DNA from: JAZKFT01 sp965246935
GTDB lineage: Bacteria > Bacteroidota > Bacteroidia > Chitinophagales > Chitinophagaceae
DNA length: 64,000 nucleotides
Reading direction: 5' to 3'
Assembly (NCBI GenBank): GCA_965246935.1
Contig: CBDFGC010000004.1
Span: 248,001 to 312,000 of the forward strand
Shown here piece after piece: positions 33,987-42,809 of this stretch; the stretch's first letter is position 1, and every line of letters starts with the position of its first letter. A model generated the notes under the pieces. The model was given only the letters and a program-made list of their open reading frames with translations, ran no database searches and had not been told where the DNA came from. Both the position numbers and the translations under genes were made by a program.

Positions 33987-34852
33987 ATGAAGTTTAGTCA
34001 AAGAATAGGAATCACTCCCATTTCAAAAACAGTTCAAATAGACAGTATCGATCAAGAATTAAAAAATGGATTATGGAATATACTATACTTACAGATACTT
34101 AATCAAATACAAAATGAGTACACTTATAAATGGAATGTCAACCCTTTTCATTTCTTTTGTAGAAGCCTATGGCATAATTTTTTCAAAATCCCAATAGACT
34201 CAATACCTTCAAGTCGTTACGATGTTGGATCTTTTATCAGAAGTTCTTATTTCAACGGAAACTGGCATGAGGCATATAATTTAATTGAGCATATTGTAGA
34301 TTTAGCATCAGATAAAATTTTTGAACTTAACATTTCTACTATCAAAGAATCCTTCAATCATGTTTTAGAAAGAGAATTTGCTGGCTACAGATTTATTCAA
34401 GGGTATCTAAGTCCAATTACAAACAGCTCTGAATCAGAAAGTTTAAAAACAGCAATTGATAAAACTAATAGTTATTCAGAATTAAAAGGATGTAATTTAC
34501 ATTTGAGAGAAGCATTACTTAAATTATCTGATAGACAACATCCTGATTTTAGGAATTCCATAAAGGAGTCTGTATAGCAATAGAATCAATTGCAAAAATA
34601 ATTTCTAATAATTCTAAAGATAGCTTGGGTGGTGCTCTTGATAAAATTAGAGGAAAAATAAAATTGCATTCAGCCTTAGAAAAAGGGTTCAAACAAATTT
34701 ATGGATATACAAGTGATGATGATGGCATTAGGCATGCGCTAACTGAAGAATCAAATTGCCACTTTGAGGATGCAATGTTTATGCTTATTTCTTGTAGCGC
34801 TTTTATAAATTATTTAATTGCAAAATCGGAAAAAGCCGGAATCCAATTTTAA
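33987..34852 (+). pseudogene. AbiJ-NTD4-type abortive infection protein, frameshifted
   Basis: The first frame (33987-34577) encodes MKFSQRIGITPISKTVQIDS and ends at SIKESV with a TAG. The conserved continuation is in another frame, from about 34579: AIESIAKIISNNSKDSLGGALDKI... IYGYTSDDDGIRHAL... FMLISCSAFINYLI, ending at 34852. Together these match the AbiJ-NTD4 domain and the C-terminal HEPN-like domain of the family, whose junction reads NSIKES(I/V)xAIE. One missing base, or two extra, near TCTGTATAGCA accounts for the break. The gene is therefore either recently inactivated, wrongly sequenced, or dependent on a frameshift. Base composition is AT-rich like the ATPase upstream, so the two form one acquired unit. 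Confidence 0.75.
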
Positions 34853-35173
34853 TCCAGTCCTATATGGGTTACTATTTACTTCTATGCTGGTGTGTATCAT
34901 ACGCACTGAAATGATTGTATTATTTATATTTGCTAATTGAGCAGAATTATCGAACAACGCAAATCTACCATAACAAAGAGTGAGCTTTACTTCCAAACGG
35001 CCCTCTGCTGGCGCAGGGCTCCCACCCTGTAACTGCCTGTTACTTCTCTCCAATTTTCATGCTACCCGAACATCAATAACAATGCTGCATCGGCCAGAAG
35101 ACCGGCGCAAGGGAAAGTGTCCTGATCCTGGCTGAACCGGAATCCGGACATTCCCCGGTGAGGACTTCGATAG
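34853..35173. other. intergenic region with a degenerate repeat copy
   Basis: Copy one of a 41-bp repeat lies at 35063-35103 (TACCCGAACATCAATAACAA then TGCTGCATCGGCC...). The second copy is at 37547-37587. Composition returns from AT-rich to the genome type around 34980. No gene recognised. Confidence 0.5.
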
Positions 35174-35878
35174 TTAGGCGTGAGCAGATTGTAGCCTGCC
35201 GGCAGCAGTGCTCGTTTCTGAAACAGTTACATCCGTATATTTCGTCAATAAAAAGCCGTGTTCTATCAGGAAATCCAACTTCCAGCGGCGCACCATTCCA
35301 TGATTGGACAAACCGGGGCTTTCTACATGCCGGATAATGTGCCGGCGGCCATAGTATTTCATTAATTCGTCAGGTGTAATACTAAAAGGAGCAGATTCCA
35401 ACAATGGGAAATATTCTAATGTAATAACCAGTTGCTGTGTGCCAACGCTGGAAAGGCGCTCAATGGTTTGGATATAGGCCATTCGCATATCGCCAGGTAG
35501 TGCTACCAGCGAGGCACGGTCCAGAATCCAGTCTACCGGGCCTGTTTCTTCCGGCGTAAGCGCCATAAAATCCCGGCAGTAAATCGTAATGTTCCCGGAT
35601 ATATACGTGGTATCATCCGGCCTGGTAACCTGTAGGTTGTTCTCATAAAAAAACTGGTGAATGGCTTCTTCCACCAGCTCTACTCCAATTACTTTATTGG
35701 CGTACTGCGCCAAATATAACAGGTCAATTGTTTTGCCGCAAAGAGGTACCAGAATATTTTTTCCTTCAATTTTATCCGGGCTCATGTATTGTAATACATA
35801 TGGGTGAATGTCTTTACGGTGAAAGGAGGTGTGAAATCCGCCTAATTCCCAGGAGTTGTGCCAGAAAGATGCTTCCAT
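35174..35878 (-). CDS. tpm: thiopurine S-methyltransferase family protein
   Basis: The 234-residue SAM-dependent methyltransferase begins MEASFWHNSWELGGFHTSFH, the TPMT-family tryptophan motif, and has the SAM-binding loop ILVPLCGKTIDLLYLAQ (about 41-57), VIGVELVEEAI (62-72), FYENNL, and VDWILDRASLVALP (113-126). Bacterial TPMTs methylate thiopurines and inorganic selenium or tellurium compounds; many family members are misnamed and have other thiol or halide substrates, so the substrate is left open. The gene stands alone. Length is close to the family (about 218-245). Confidence 0.88.
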   Translation of the reverse strand: MEASFWHNSWELGGFHTSFHRKDIHPYVLQYMSPDKIEGKNILVPLCGKTIDLLYLAQYANKVIGVELVEEAIHQFFYENNLQVTRPDDTTYISGNITIYCRDFMALTPEETGPVDWILDRASLVALPGDMRMAYIQTIERLSSVGTQQLVITLEYFPLLESAPFSITPDELMKYYGRRHIIRHVESPGLSNHGMVRRWKLDFLIEHGFLLTKYTDVTVSETSTAAGRLQSAHA

Positions 35879-35966
35879 GATGATATTTTTTTATAGATAG
35901 TGGTTAATGCTGTAAACATAATGACGGGTATGCAGCGTTACATCCCTAATTCGTATGTTGAGGGTT

Positions 35967-36080
35967 TCAGTTAACGATTGGCAGGTTTCGAGTAGTAGCT
36001 GTTTTCTTTTTACTCTTTTCAGAAGATGCACAGGCAATTAGAATACTGGTAGAGATGTAGTTTTTTGATTGGTAATTCAT
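35967..36080 (-). CDS. possible 37-residue lipoprotein-like peptide
   Basis: A short frame starting at 36080 encodes MNYQSKNYISTSILIACASS followed by a basic tail. A weak lipobox (LIAC) is visible but the hydrophobic core is short. No family recognised; it may be spurious. Confidence 0.2.
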   Translation of the reverse strand: MNYQSKNYISTSILIACASSEKSKKKTATTRNLPIVN

Positions 36081-36360
36081 GGTGGTAAATTTTAAAAAGT
36101 TATTTATTTTGTTTGATAGGGCAAACATATATCGCCACATAGCTTTTGAAAAACATTTGCCGGCGAACCGGGAAAAAGGGTATGTGAAATCGGACAGAAA
36201 TGGGATGAAGTGCCAATTCAACAATTGCCGAAGGCTTCCCTATAGTAGCGTATCAATGGAATAGCTCATCGGGAATCCTGACGCTCGTTCTATAAGTTTA
36301 TTTTGTAGAAGTACGCCCGGCCAATATAGGTGAGGTAAGTGTTATACTAAAAAAACTGCA

Positions 36361-36480
36361 ATGATTAAAAGAGTGGCTTACACAAAAGCACCAAAAATTA
36401 ATGCGTCAAAAGTGAAAAGCAGAAAACTTTATTATTGGATTCAACCTGGCAATTTTAAGATTCCTAAAAATGTATCGTAG
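36361..36480 (+). CDS. possible 39-residue basic peptide
   Basis: An ATG at 36361 opens a frame (MIKRVAYTKAPKINASKVKS...) ending at TAG 36478-36480. It is rich in Lys and lies in the 370-bp spacer between the small minus-strand frame and the 36593 gene. Nothing resembling a known family; low support. Confidence 0.2.
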   Translation: MIKRVAYTKAPKINASKVKSRKLYYWIQPGNFKIPKNVS

Positions 36481-36592
36481 TTATGCCAGGCTGCACAGGC
36501 AGGAGTAAGACAGGTTTCAAAACTGAAACCTGTAAAATTAGTAATTAAGAAATTACCAATGCCACGCCAACGTTATTTTTAGAATGAATACA

Positions 36593-37327
36593 TTAATTTT
36601 TATCTCCTTTTAACCACCGCTCTACAAACACCTGATCGTTTGTCAGGCCAACCAACCATTTTGTTTTTGAAGCTTGCAGCGCCAACGAATTTTGAACTGT
36701 TTCTTTTGTTACGCCCTGCCGGTTAATGTAGTTGGAGTGGATAAACCAGACATGGTAACCGTCATTTACAATAATTCCCACATGAAAGTCCAATCCGATG
36801 ATATAAACCCCTTTCCCCAAATTTTGTAAGGAATCACAAAAAAGATCATAGCTTAAATTGTTCAGTCTTTTAATATTTTGATGGGGCACCAGGCTTTGCA
36901 TCATTTCCGAGGCAGCACAGGTTGATAATTTAGTACGGTTCAGATTCAGCGACATATCCTGTAGTATCGTCGTTACAAAAAATCCACAGGCAATTGTTCC
37001 TTCTTTGGGTATTAAGGTAGTTCCGTTAAAATCCCAGGGTGTCCCAACCCAGTACCTGCACAAATTATCGCTAATCCCCGAAATCCAAAAGGCTGTTATC
37101 TCTTTTCGTATTTTGTTTTTATCTTTTTCATTGGCTTTCCAATACTTTGTAGCTAATTCTATACGCTTACCTGCAATTTGTTTTTTAGTTTCGGCATAAG
37201 ACCTTTTCAAACTGGCATCAACCTGTAATTGAGGTTCAGTATCAGCTTGCTTTTTTTTGCTTTGCTGACAACTGCAAAAAATACATGTAAAAAGGAAAAC
37301 AGCAATTAGTTTTACCATCGCTAACAT
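36593..37327 (-). CDS. lipoprotein with a possible NlpC/papain-like hydrolase domain
   Basis: The product (244 residues) starts with a lipoprotein signal, MLAMVKLIAVFLFTCIFCSC, and a charged linker (KKKQADTEPQ). Its globular part contains YWVGTPWDFNG, then GTIACGFFVTTILQDM with a Cys followed by hydrophobic residues, and later LDFHVGIIVNDGYHVWFIH with His residues after glycine-rich strands. That Cys-then-His order resembles NlpC/P60 and papain-like amidases, suggesting a cell-wall or amide hydrolase at the membrane surface. This is inference from motif order only. Alternative ATG at 37318 is possible. Confidence 0.6.
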   Translation of the reverse strand: MLAMVKLIAVFLFTCIFCSCQQSKKKQADTEPQLQVDASLKRSYAETKKQIAGKRIELATKYWKANEKDKNKIRKEITAFWISGISDNLCRYWVGTPWDFNGTTLIPKEGTIACGFFVTTILQDMSLNLNRTKLSTCAASEMMQSLVPHQNIKRLNNLSYDLFCDSLQNLGKGVYIIGLDFHVGIIVNDGYHVWFIHSNYINRQGVTKETVQNSLALQASKTKWLVGLTNDQVFVERWLKGDKN

Positions 37328-37658
37328 TTCTATCCGGTTAAAAAATCCGTATTGCCTGATATAATTACCAAATATCGTATTAAAAAGAATCCTGTATGGA
37401 TAGGTATATTGTAAATTTTCGCAGTTCGTATTTCTTGATCTGCTATAGCGGATGGCATTCTGATAGCAATTTCAAAGAAGCATATTTAAAGCACAAAAGC
37501 TCCGCCATGGCGGACGGAATCACCATTAAATATTGCCCGCCGGGGTTACCCGAGTATTAGTAACAATGCTGCACCGGCCAGTAGATCGATTCAATTAAAA
37601 AGCTGTGCTGGTAAGATTTTCAGTAGCCGCAGGTACACGAAAGAGCCAGATAATTACA
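37328..37658. other. intergenic region with palindromes and repeat copy two
   Basis: A perfect 14-bp palindrome TCCGCCATGGCGGA lies at 37501-37514. Repeat copy two (41 bp, 7 mismatches to 35063-35103, mostly transitions) lies at 37547-37587. No gene recognised. Confidence 0.6.
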
Positions 37659-39140
37659 TTAGTTTATTTTTCCAAATATCACTTTGCCCATATAGCTGTT
37701 AAACCCATGCTCCCCTATCAAAAACCGCTTTGTACTACCGTCTATAGCGGTTGCCCCGCCAAAACTTTCGTTGAAGTTGCCCGCAGGGTCGGTTACGTAT
37801 TGTAATCTTTGCCATGCACCGCCGATGCGTATATAAATACTGGCCGATCCCTGGGCGGCGTTATTTCCAACCTTGTCATCGTTAGCACCTACCAGGGCGT
37901 AATTGCCCGATATAGAAACACTGCCGCCGAAATAATCACTCAAACCACCGGCGGGGTCTGTTAATTTTTGCATGAGTATCCAACTGGTGCTATTGTACTG
38001 GTAAATATTAGCCGATCCCTGGTTGGTATTAGCGCCTACATCTGTGTATATCGCTCCGATAATGGCATAATTGCCGGAAATAGAAACGCTGATACCAAAA
38101 TTATCATCGGCGGCGCCGGTAGGATCGGTAATTTTTTGAAAGAACACCCAGTTGGCCCCGTTGTACTGAAAAACAATTGCCGACCCTTGATCCGCATTCG
38201 CCCCTACATTGTCATACGCTGCCCCTGCCATGGCAAAATTGCCGTTGATGGATAAACTATATCCAAGATTGTCGGACGCTGCACCGGTAGGGTCGGTCAG
38301 TTTTTGGACCAATACCCAACTGCTGCCATTATATTGGTAAATACTGGCAGAGCCCTGGTCGGCATTGGCCCCTACATCATCATTTTCAGCACCGATGATG
38401 GCCATGTTGCCCGACATGGAAACACTGGTGCCAAATAAATCTCCGGCGGCACCGGTAGCATCCGTAATTCGTTGCGTTTGTACCCAGCTCGTACCGTTGT
38501 ATTGGTAAATAATAGCCGAACCCTGATCTGCACTCAATCCTACGTCATCAGCATAAGATCCCACAATGGCAAAATTGCCCGAAATGGATACGCTGATGCC
38601 AAAATAATCTGCGGCAGCCCCGGTTGCATCTGTCAGTTTTTGCATGAATACCCAATTCGTACCATTGTACTGGTAAATGCTGGCTGACCCCTGATCCGGA
38701 TTGGCCCCAATATCATCCACATAAGCCCCTACAATGGCAAAGTTGCCGGAGATGGCCACCCGCCTGCCAAAATAATCACCGGCGGCGCCCAGACTATCGG
38801 TGCCGGGCTGGTATTCACTAATGTTACCATTGGTTGCACAGTCGCCCCAAACGCCATAACCCACATTACCCGGTGCTACTGCTGACGTAGCAGCAGATGC
38901 CTGCCAGCTTGCATTGCCCACTCCATCGCTGGTTAGTATTTTTCCGGCGGCTGCATTGGGCGTTAGCGTAAAAGCGGCGGGTTTTAGCGTATCGGCTTTT
39001 ATGTTTCCGGCTACATGCAGTTTTTCCGCAGGGGTAGTGGTGCCGATGCCTACATTTTGGGCGTTGGTAGTACAAACTGATAAAGTACTAAATAAAATAG
39101 CAGGTAGAAAGGATAAGTGCATACTCGTTTTAAACAACAA
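37659..39140 (-). CDS. secreted FG-GAP repeat protein
   Basis: After a signal peptide (about residues 8-27: HLSFLPAILFSTLSVCTTNA) comes QNVGIGTTTPAEKLHVAGNI, a motif shared with tail-fibre-like and Chitinophagaceae surface proteins. Then six full and one partial 56-residue repeats follow with DYFG...SISGNFAIVGA...GSASIYQYNG...WVLMQKLTD. The repeated unit fits FG-GAP type beta-propeller blades and probably folds into a seven-bladed propeller. Location is likely the cell surface; function is probably adhesion or structure. The repeat DNA is about 168 bp per unit and fairly similar between copies. Confidence 0.75.
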   Translation of the reverse strand: MLFKTSMHLSFLPAILFSTLSVCTTNAQNVGIGTTTPAEKLHVAGNIKADTLKPAAFTLTPNAAAGKILTSDGVGNASWQASAATSAVAPGNVGYGVWGDCATNGNISEYQPGTDSLGAAGDYFGRRVAISGNFAIVGAYVDDIGANPDQGSASIYQYNGTNWVFMQKLTDATGAAADYFGISVSISGNFAIVGSYADDVGLSADQGSAIIYQYNGTSWVQTQRITDATGAAGDLFGTSVSMSGNMAIIGAENDDVGANADQGSASIYQYNGSSWVLVQKLTDPTGAASDNLGYSLSINGNFAMAGAAYDNVGANADQGSAIVFQYNGANWVFFQKITDPTGAADDNFGISVSISGNYAIIGAIYTDVGANTNQGSANIYQYNSTSWILMQKLTDPAGGLSDYFGGSVSISGNYALVGANDDKVGNNAAQGSASIYIRIGGAWQRLQYVTDPAGNFNESFGGATAIDGSTKRFLIGEHGFNSYMGKVIFGKIN

Positions 39141-39947
39141 GCTACGGACAATTAATTCATGGAATGAAAGCCGGTGAGCAAATACACAGTATCAGGAAGC
39201 AGCGGATAATTTTGCACCTTCCTGTTCTAAATAGTACGTTCTGTTTTGGTTGTACTTTCTCATACATGCTATACTGGCGCCGGGTTCCTGTTCTGCAACT
39301 GTTCGAAACCTTCTGAAACATTTGATTTCATTACGGTTTTCTGTCATCTTTTCCTCCTTCTATGATACATGCCCTGCGTACTGCCATGTACAACCTGTCC
39401 GAACATAACTAATAGGCAGCATTCGTCAGGAGGTCAGCCAGCATTATTGTCGTGAACTATACAATTCTTCGTTACCACACAAATACGTGCCTCATTTCTA
39501 TAGGATAGAGCACATGGTTATACCGTTTATATTGTATCGATATTAGGCCCCAAGGCCCAGCCGCCGGGGAGATAGAGGCTGATTTTGTCGGCAAGTTGTA
39601 CATTTTTTTCGCCATTGCTTTGATGAGTGCCACGGCTGTTACTTCCTTACTTACACAGGGAATATTAATCGGGTTTATTAGTCCAACCTTAGCTTCCCGG
39701 CGGGCTGGCAGCCAGGCAAGGCTTAGATTTGAACAAGGGTAACATCTAAAACAATGTCCCGGTAGCTTTCCGATGATGATTCGATTACTTGTTTTCAAAA
39801 TCCGGGCTGCCCAGCCAGGAATCCTGCGTTAGGAAATTTGCTCAGTATTCTATTGTGCTAAAATGGTAATTGGAAAGGGTATGGAATGAACTTTTTAGCG
39901 ATTTTTCGATATTGCTGCCACCGCTTTACATTTGCCCTGCTGCATCC
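39141..39947. other. long intergenic region before the tRNA
   Basis: About 800 bp without a convincing gene. A minus-strand frame at 39472-39798 has no recognised family and lacks a clear start context. A patch around 39560-39720 looks coding-like but I could not identify it; it may be a decayed gene. Confidence 0.5.
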
Positions 39948-40021
39948 GGACGGTTAGCTCAGTTGGTTAGAGTACTTCGTTGACATCGAAGGGGTCGTAG
40001 GTTCGAATCCTATACCGTCCA
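39948..40021 (+). tRNA. tRNA-Val (anticodon GAC)
   Basis: A full cloverleaf can be drawn. The acceptor stem is GGACGGT (39948-39954) with ACCGTCC (40014-40020), and the D-arm contains AGCTCAGTTGGTTAGAG. The anticodon stem is CTTCG/CGAAG with loop TTGACAT and anticodon GAC at 39982-39984. The T-arm has the GGTTCGAATCC loop sequence. No 3' CCA is encoded, which is usual for Bacteroidota. Confidence 0.95.
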
Positions 40022-40125
40022 CACATAGGCAACGCTGGTAAGGTTCACCGGTATGCAGCACGGAATGCGGTACATTTTTAATAGCATTCTTATATTAGAC
40101 CTGCTTGATATTGACGACATTCAAT

Positions 40126-40153
40126 AGCCCTGGGTTACTACCCGGGGCTTTGT
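40126..40153 (+). terminator. intrinsic terminator downstream of tRNA-Val
   Basis: A 10-bp stem with tetraloop TACT (AGCCCTGGGT and ACCCGGGGCT, one G-T pair) is followed by TTGTTAT. It lies about 105 bp after the tRNA. Confidence 0.7.
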
Positions 40154-40359
40154 TATAATTGGAACATGGTAACAATATATAACCGTTTGTTCTATCTGTT
40201 ACGATATTGTGAAAAGACAACCCGGTATAAAATCAGTGTTTATATACTGTAATGATGAGTCATCCTGATTTCAATTCAAATTACTATTTATTGCAAAATG
40301 ATTTGGCTAAAAGAATTGTGAAATTCCTGCTGTTTTGCAGCAAAGAAAGTTAAATGATA

Positions 40360-40389
40360 TTTGATTTGTATACCTCCTGTTTACTTTCG
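40360..40389 (+). promoter_or_regulatory. possible Bacteroidota promoter for the 40450 gene
   Basis: TTTG at 40360 and TACTTTCG at 40382 resemble the Bacteroidota -33 (TTTG) and -7 (TAnnTTTG) elements with a spacing of 18 bp, one or two short of consensus. A transcript from about 40396 would leave a leader of about 54 nt. The rest of the 40154-40359 stretch shows nothing recognised. Confidence 0.35.
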
Positions 40390-40449
40390 CTTGTTATAGT
40401 TACAAGATAGGTCTTCTGATCTATTTATTGTCGCTAAAAATCTAATACT

Positions 40450-41385
40450 ATGAAACCTATTATCCAATGCTGGGTCGTTATGGCTATGAGCCTATTTTTA
40501 ACTCATGATGGTTTTGCACAGGCATTTAACCTGTCGGGCACCTGGACAGGCTACCTTACGCAAGCCAATGCTCCCTATTATTTTAAAATGACTTTACAAT
40601 TAAACCAGATTGACAAATTCATTAGCGGCACTTCAAAATTTGAGACAGCGGATGGTAGCGGAACATATGCGCTTTACCAGGTTAAAGGGAGGGTATTTTC
40701 GGACCGCTTTATATGGCAGGACGAAGTTCTTATAAACCAATATTCAGCAAATCCAAGATGGGTATGGGCTAAAAAATACGTTCAGAACACTGTTTCCAAA
40801 GTAGGTGATAGTTTGATACTGGAATGTTTCTATTGGAGTAATCCGGACGGATATGTTTATAATCAATCAGAACTTCAACAAAATGCTTCTCTTCAATTTT
40901 ATATTAAAAGTATAAGAGCATCAAAACTATATGCAGAAGAACCTTCACCGTCTTTTCAGGATGTACCGATTCTTCCTCCACCGGCAGTTGTTACGCCGCA
41001 ACAAAAGCCGGCACCTGTTTCCCAACCTGCATCCAATCCTTTCGTAGAAAGAAAAATTAAGGTTTTTCAAACATTCGAAGTTGCTTCAGATTCGCTTGAA
41101 TTAAATTTTTATGATAACGGGGAGATAGATGGCGATTCTATAACGGTTTTCTATAATAATGAGCTACGAATGGAAAAGAAAAGAGTTTCTAACGAAGCCC
41201 TTGTACTGAAGGTGGCCGTAGAAAGTAATAAAGATAACCTGTTGGTTATACATGCACTAAATGTAGGTTTAATACCTCCTAATACCGCCACGCTGTTATT
41301 CCGGGACAATGGTATCAGGAAGATAATAAACATTTCTTCAAACAAAACTTTAAGTGGAGCTATCATTTTTCGTAGAAAACGATGA
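40450..41385 (+). CDS. secreted protein of unknown function
   Basis: The 311-residue product has a signal peptide ending at about residue 24 (LFLTHDGFAQA). The first half (about 27-160) is beta-rich with LSGTWTGYL and alternating polar strands, like a lipocalin- or calycin-style barrel. A Pro-rich linker (about 178-200, PPPAVVTPQQKPAPVSQP) separates it from a C-terminal domain with NFYDNGEIDGDSITVFYNNE, a motif I associate with Bacteroidota secreted proteins that have a beta-sandwich end. Function unknown. It is followed by a small truncated lipoprotein-signal frame. Confidence 0.65.
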   Translation: MKPIIQCWVVMAMSLFLTHDGFAQAFNLSGTWTGYLTQANAPYYFKMTLQLNQIDKFISGTSKFETADGSGTYALYQVKGRVFSDRFIWQDEVLINQYSANPRWVWAKKYVQNTVSKVGDSLILECFYWSNPDGYVYNQSELQQNASLQFYIKSIRASKLYAEEPSPSFQDVPILPPPAVVTPQQKPAPVSQPASNPFVERKIKVFQTFEVASDSLELNFYDNGEIDGDSITVFYNNELRMEKKRVSNEALVLKVAVESNKDNLLVIHALNVGLIPPNTATLLFRDNGIRKIINISSNKTLSGAIIFRRKR

Positions 41386-41544
41386 GGATTTGTACAACGT
41401 TTAGCAGCCTTTACTTTTTAGGTCTTAACTGCCTTGCTGCATCTTACCTGCAACAAAGTATTTATAAAATATAAAACGATGTCGTCTACACTTTCACTGA
41501 AGCGACTTTCTGTTGGAAATGCTGAAAAGTGTTGTATTTGCAGA

Positions 41545-41601
41545 ATGAAATTTCTGATTTTTACGGCTATTTTAGTTGCATTGATGGCCTGCAAAAGATG
41601 A
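41545..41601 (+). pseudogene. truncated lipoprotein signal peptide frame
   Basis: An ATG at 41545 encodes MKFLIFTAILVALMACKR and then stops. It is a complete lipoprotein signal with its Cys but no mature protein, suggesting a remnant or a very small lipoprotein. Confidence 0.3.
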
Positions 41602-41665
41602 AAAGCAAACCTAAAGGTGCGTGTCTCACGAACCGGAAACTTTTGTAAACCAATGTCTCAACTAA

Positions 41666-42445
41666 ATGCAGATGGCGAAAACTTTGCAAGAGGGTAATAA
41701 GCTGACCAGCATTTCGATGGCAACAGGTGTTATTTTAATTTTACTGGTTTGCCTGACTTTTTTATTTGGAAGTTGTAAGCCTTCGGTAAAAACGAACAAT
41801 CATTTCCGTATTGAAGATCGTGGATCCTACATAGTTGCTGCTATCTGTGCGGAAGGAATTGTCGTTGGTGCAGATTCCCGGGCAGCTTTTCATGATGGCA
41901 ATAACCAGATTTCTGCGTACACAGAAGGAGCCTTAAAAATATTTGAAAACAATTCCGTGTTTCTTGCAATGGCCGGAGGTTATACTTTTGATCAGTATAG
42001 ATTTCCCGGCCTGTTCAAATCGTTTCAATCAACGTCTCCGGGTACGGTGCCTGTCAGTAAATTTCATGATATTTTCTTTTCATTTGCCAAGGTAAAACTA
42101 ACAAGTGCAGCGTATGAAAACCTTCAAAGAAACCAGTTTCTAATTTGCGGATACGAAAACAACGTGCCTACAGTTTTATACTATTCCGATGACTTAACCA
42201 GTAAAATTACACTTCCGAGTTACATCACCAATCAAGAAGGTTTCCCGGTGAATGGAAAGTTTAAAAATGCACTGAAAACAGCAGGGCTAACGGTAGCAGC
42301 TAACACTGTAGAATTAATGATAAAAAACATGGCAGAAAATACAAACCAAACTTCCATTTCACATATTGGAGGGCCGCCATCCATCGTTACCATTACCCCA
42401 TTCAAAAATACATGGATTAAGAAGCAAACTAAATTTGCTGTATGA
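41666..42445 (+). CDS. proteasome-like (Ntn-hydrolase fold) lipoprotein
   Basis: A hydrophobic signal segment (about residues 19-36) ends with FLFGSC, a lipobox. The following region (about 53-110) reads RGSYIVAAICAEGIVVGADSRAA and then SVFLAMAGGYTFDQ, which matches the first strands of proteasome beta-type Ntn hydrolases (IVAxxxxxGIVxAADSR). The catalytic N-terminal nucleophile normally provided by processing is not evident, so activity is doubtful. The annotated frame ends at 42445 (KQTKFAV), but coding-like sequence continues in a different frame for about 35 codons to 42557 (LLYDNIKDFATDYKKG), hinting at a frameshift near 42430. Confidence 0.6.
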   Translation: MQMAKTLQEGNKLTSISMATGVILILLVCLTFLFGSCKPSVKTNNHFRIEDRGSYIVAAICAEGIVVGADSRAAFHDGNNQISAYTEGALKIFENNSVFLAMAGGYTFDQYRFPGLFKSFQSTSPGTVPVSKFHDIFFSFAKVKLTSAAYENLQRNQFLICGYENNVPTVLYYSDDLTSKITLPSYITNQEGFPVNGKFKNALKTAGLTVAANTVELMIKNMAENTNQTSISHIGGPPSIVTITPFKNTWIKKQTKFAV

Positions 42446-42640
42446 TAATATTAAAGATTTTGCTACTGATTATAAAAAGGGAAAAGTCAAAATTATTTAT
42501 CGTTCGAAAAATGATTCTATTTCCTTAAGGGATGGGGTTACCAGTTCTGGCTATTGATGTAATCCTTACGTAGCAGTTAGTGTCTTACTAACCGGAACTC
42601 TTTTTTATACCCTTAAAAAACACAACTGGATATTGATTCT

Positions 42641-42807
42641 CTACACTTGTTGCGTATTCCAAGTATCTGAATAGCCAAACATAAGCCATTCATAATTATA
42701 CTCAGCGTTGTTGAATATTATAGGCCTTACATGAGCATGGCTATTTCCATCTTTCATTCTGTTTTTCGTTTCAGTACGTAAGACACACACTGGTGCATCA
42801 AAGTGAT
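42641..42807 (-). pseudogene. 3' remnant of an unidentified gene truncated by the IS630 element
   Basis: Reading leftwards from the element edge gives NHFDAPVCVLRTETKNRMKD... EYNYEWLMFGYSDTWNTQQV, then a stop. It looks coding but has no start; removing the element and one TA extends the frame only to a stop at about 43973. The parent gene is therefore already decayed or the fragment is chance. The rest of 42446-42640 shows nothing else. Confidence 0.35.
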
Positions 42808-42809
42808 TA

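Noticed and set aside
39472..39798. Minus-strand 108-residue frame
   Set aside because: No recognised motif, unconvincing start, and part of a region that looks like decayed sequence.
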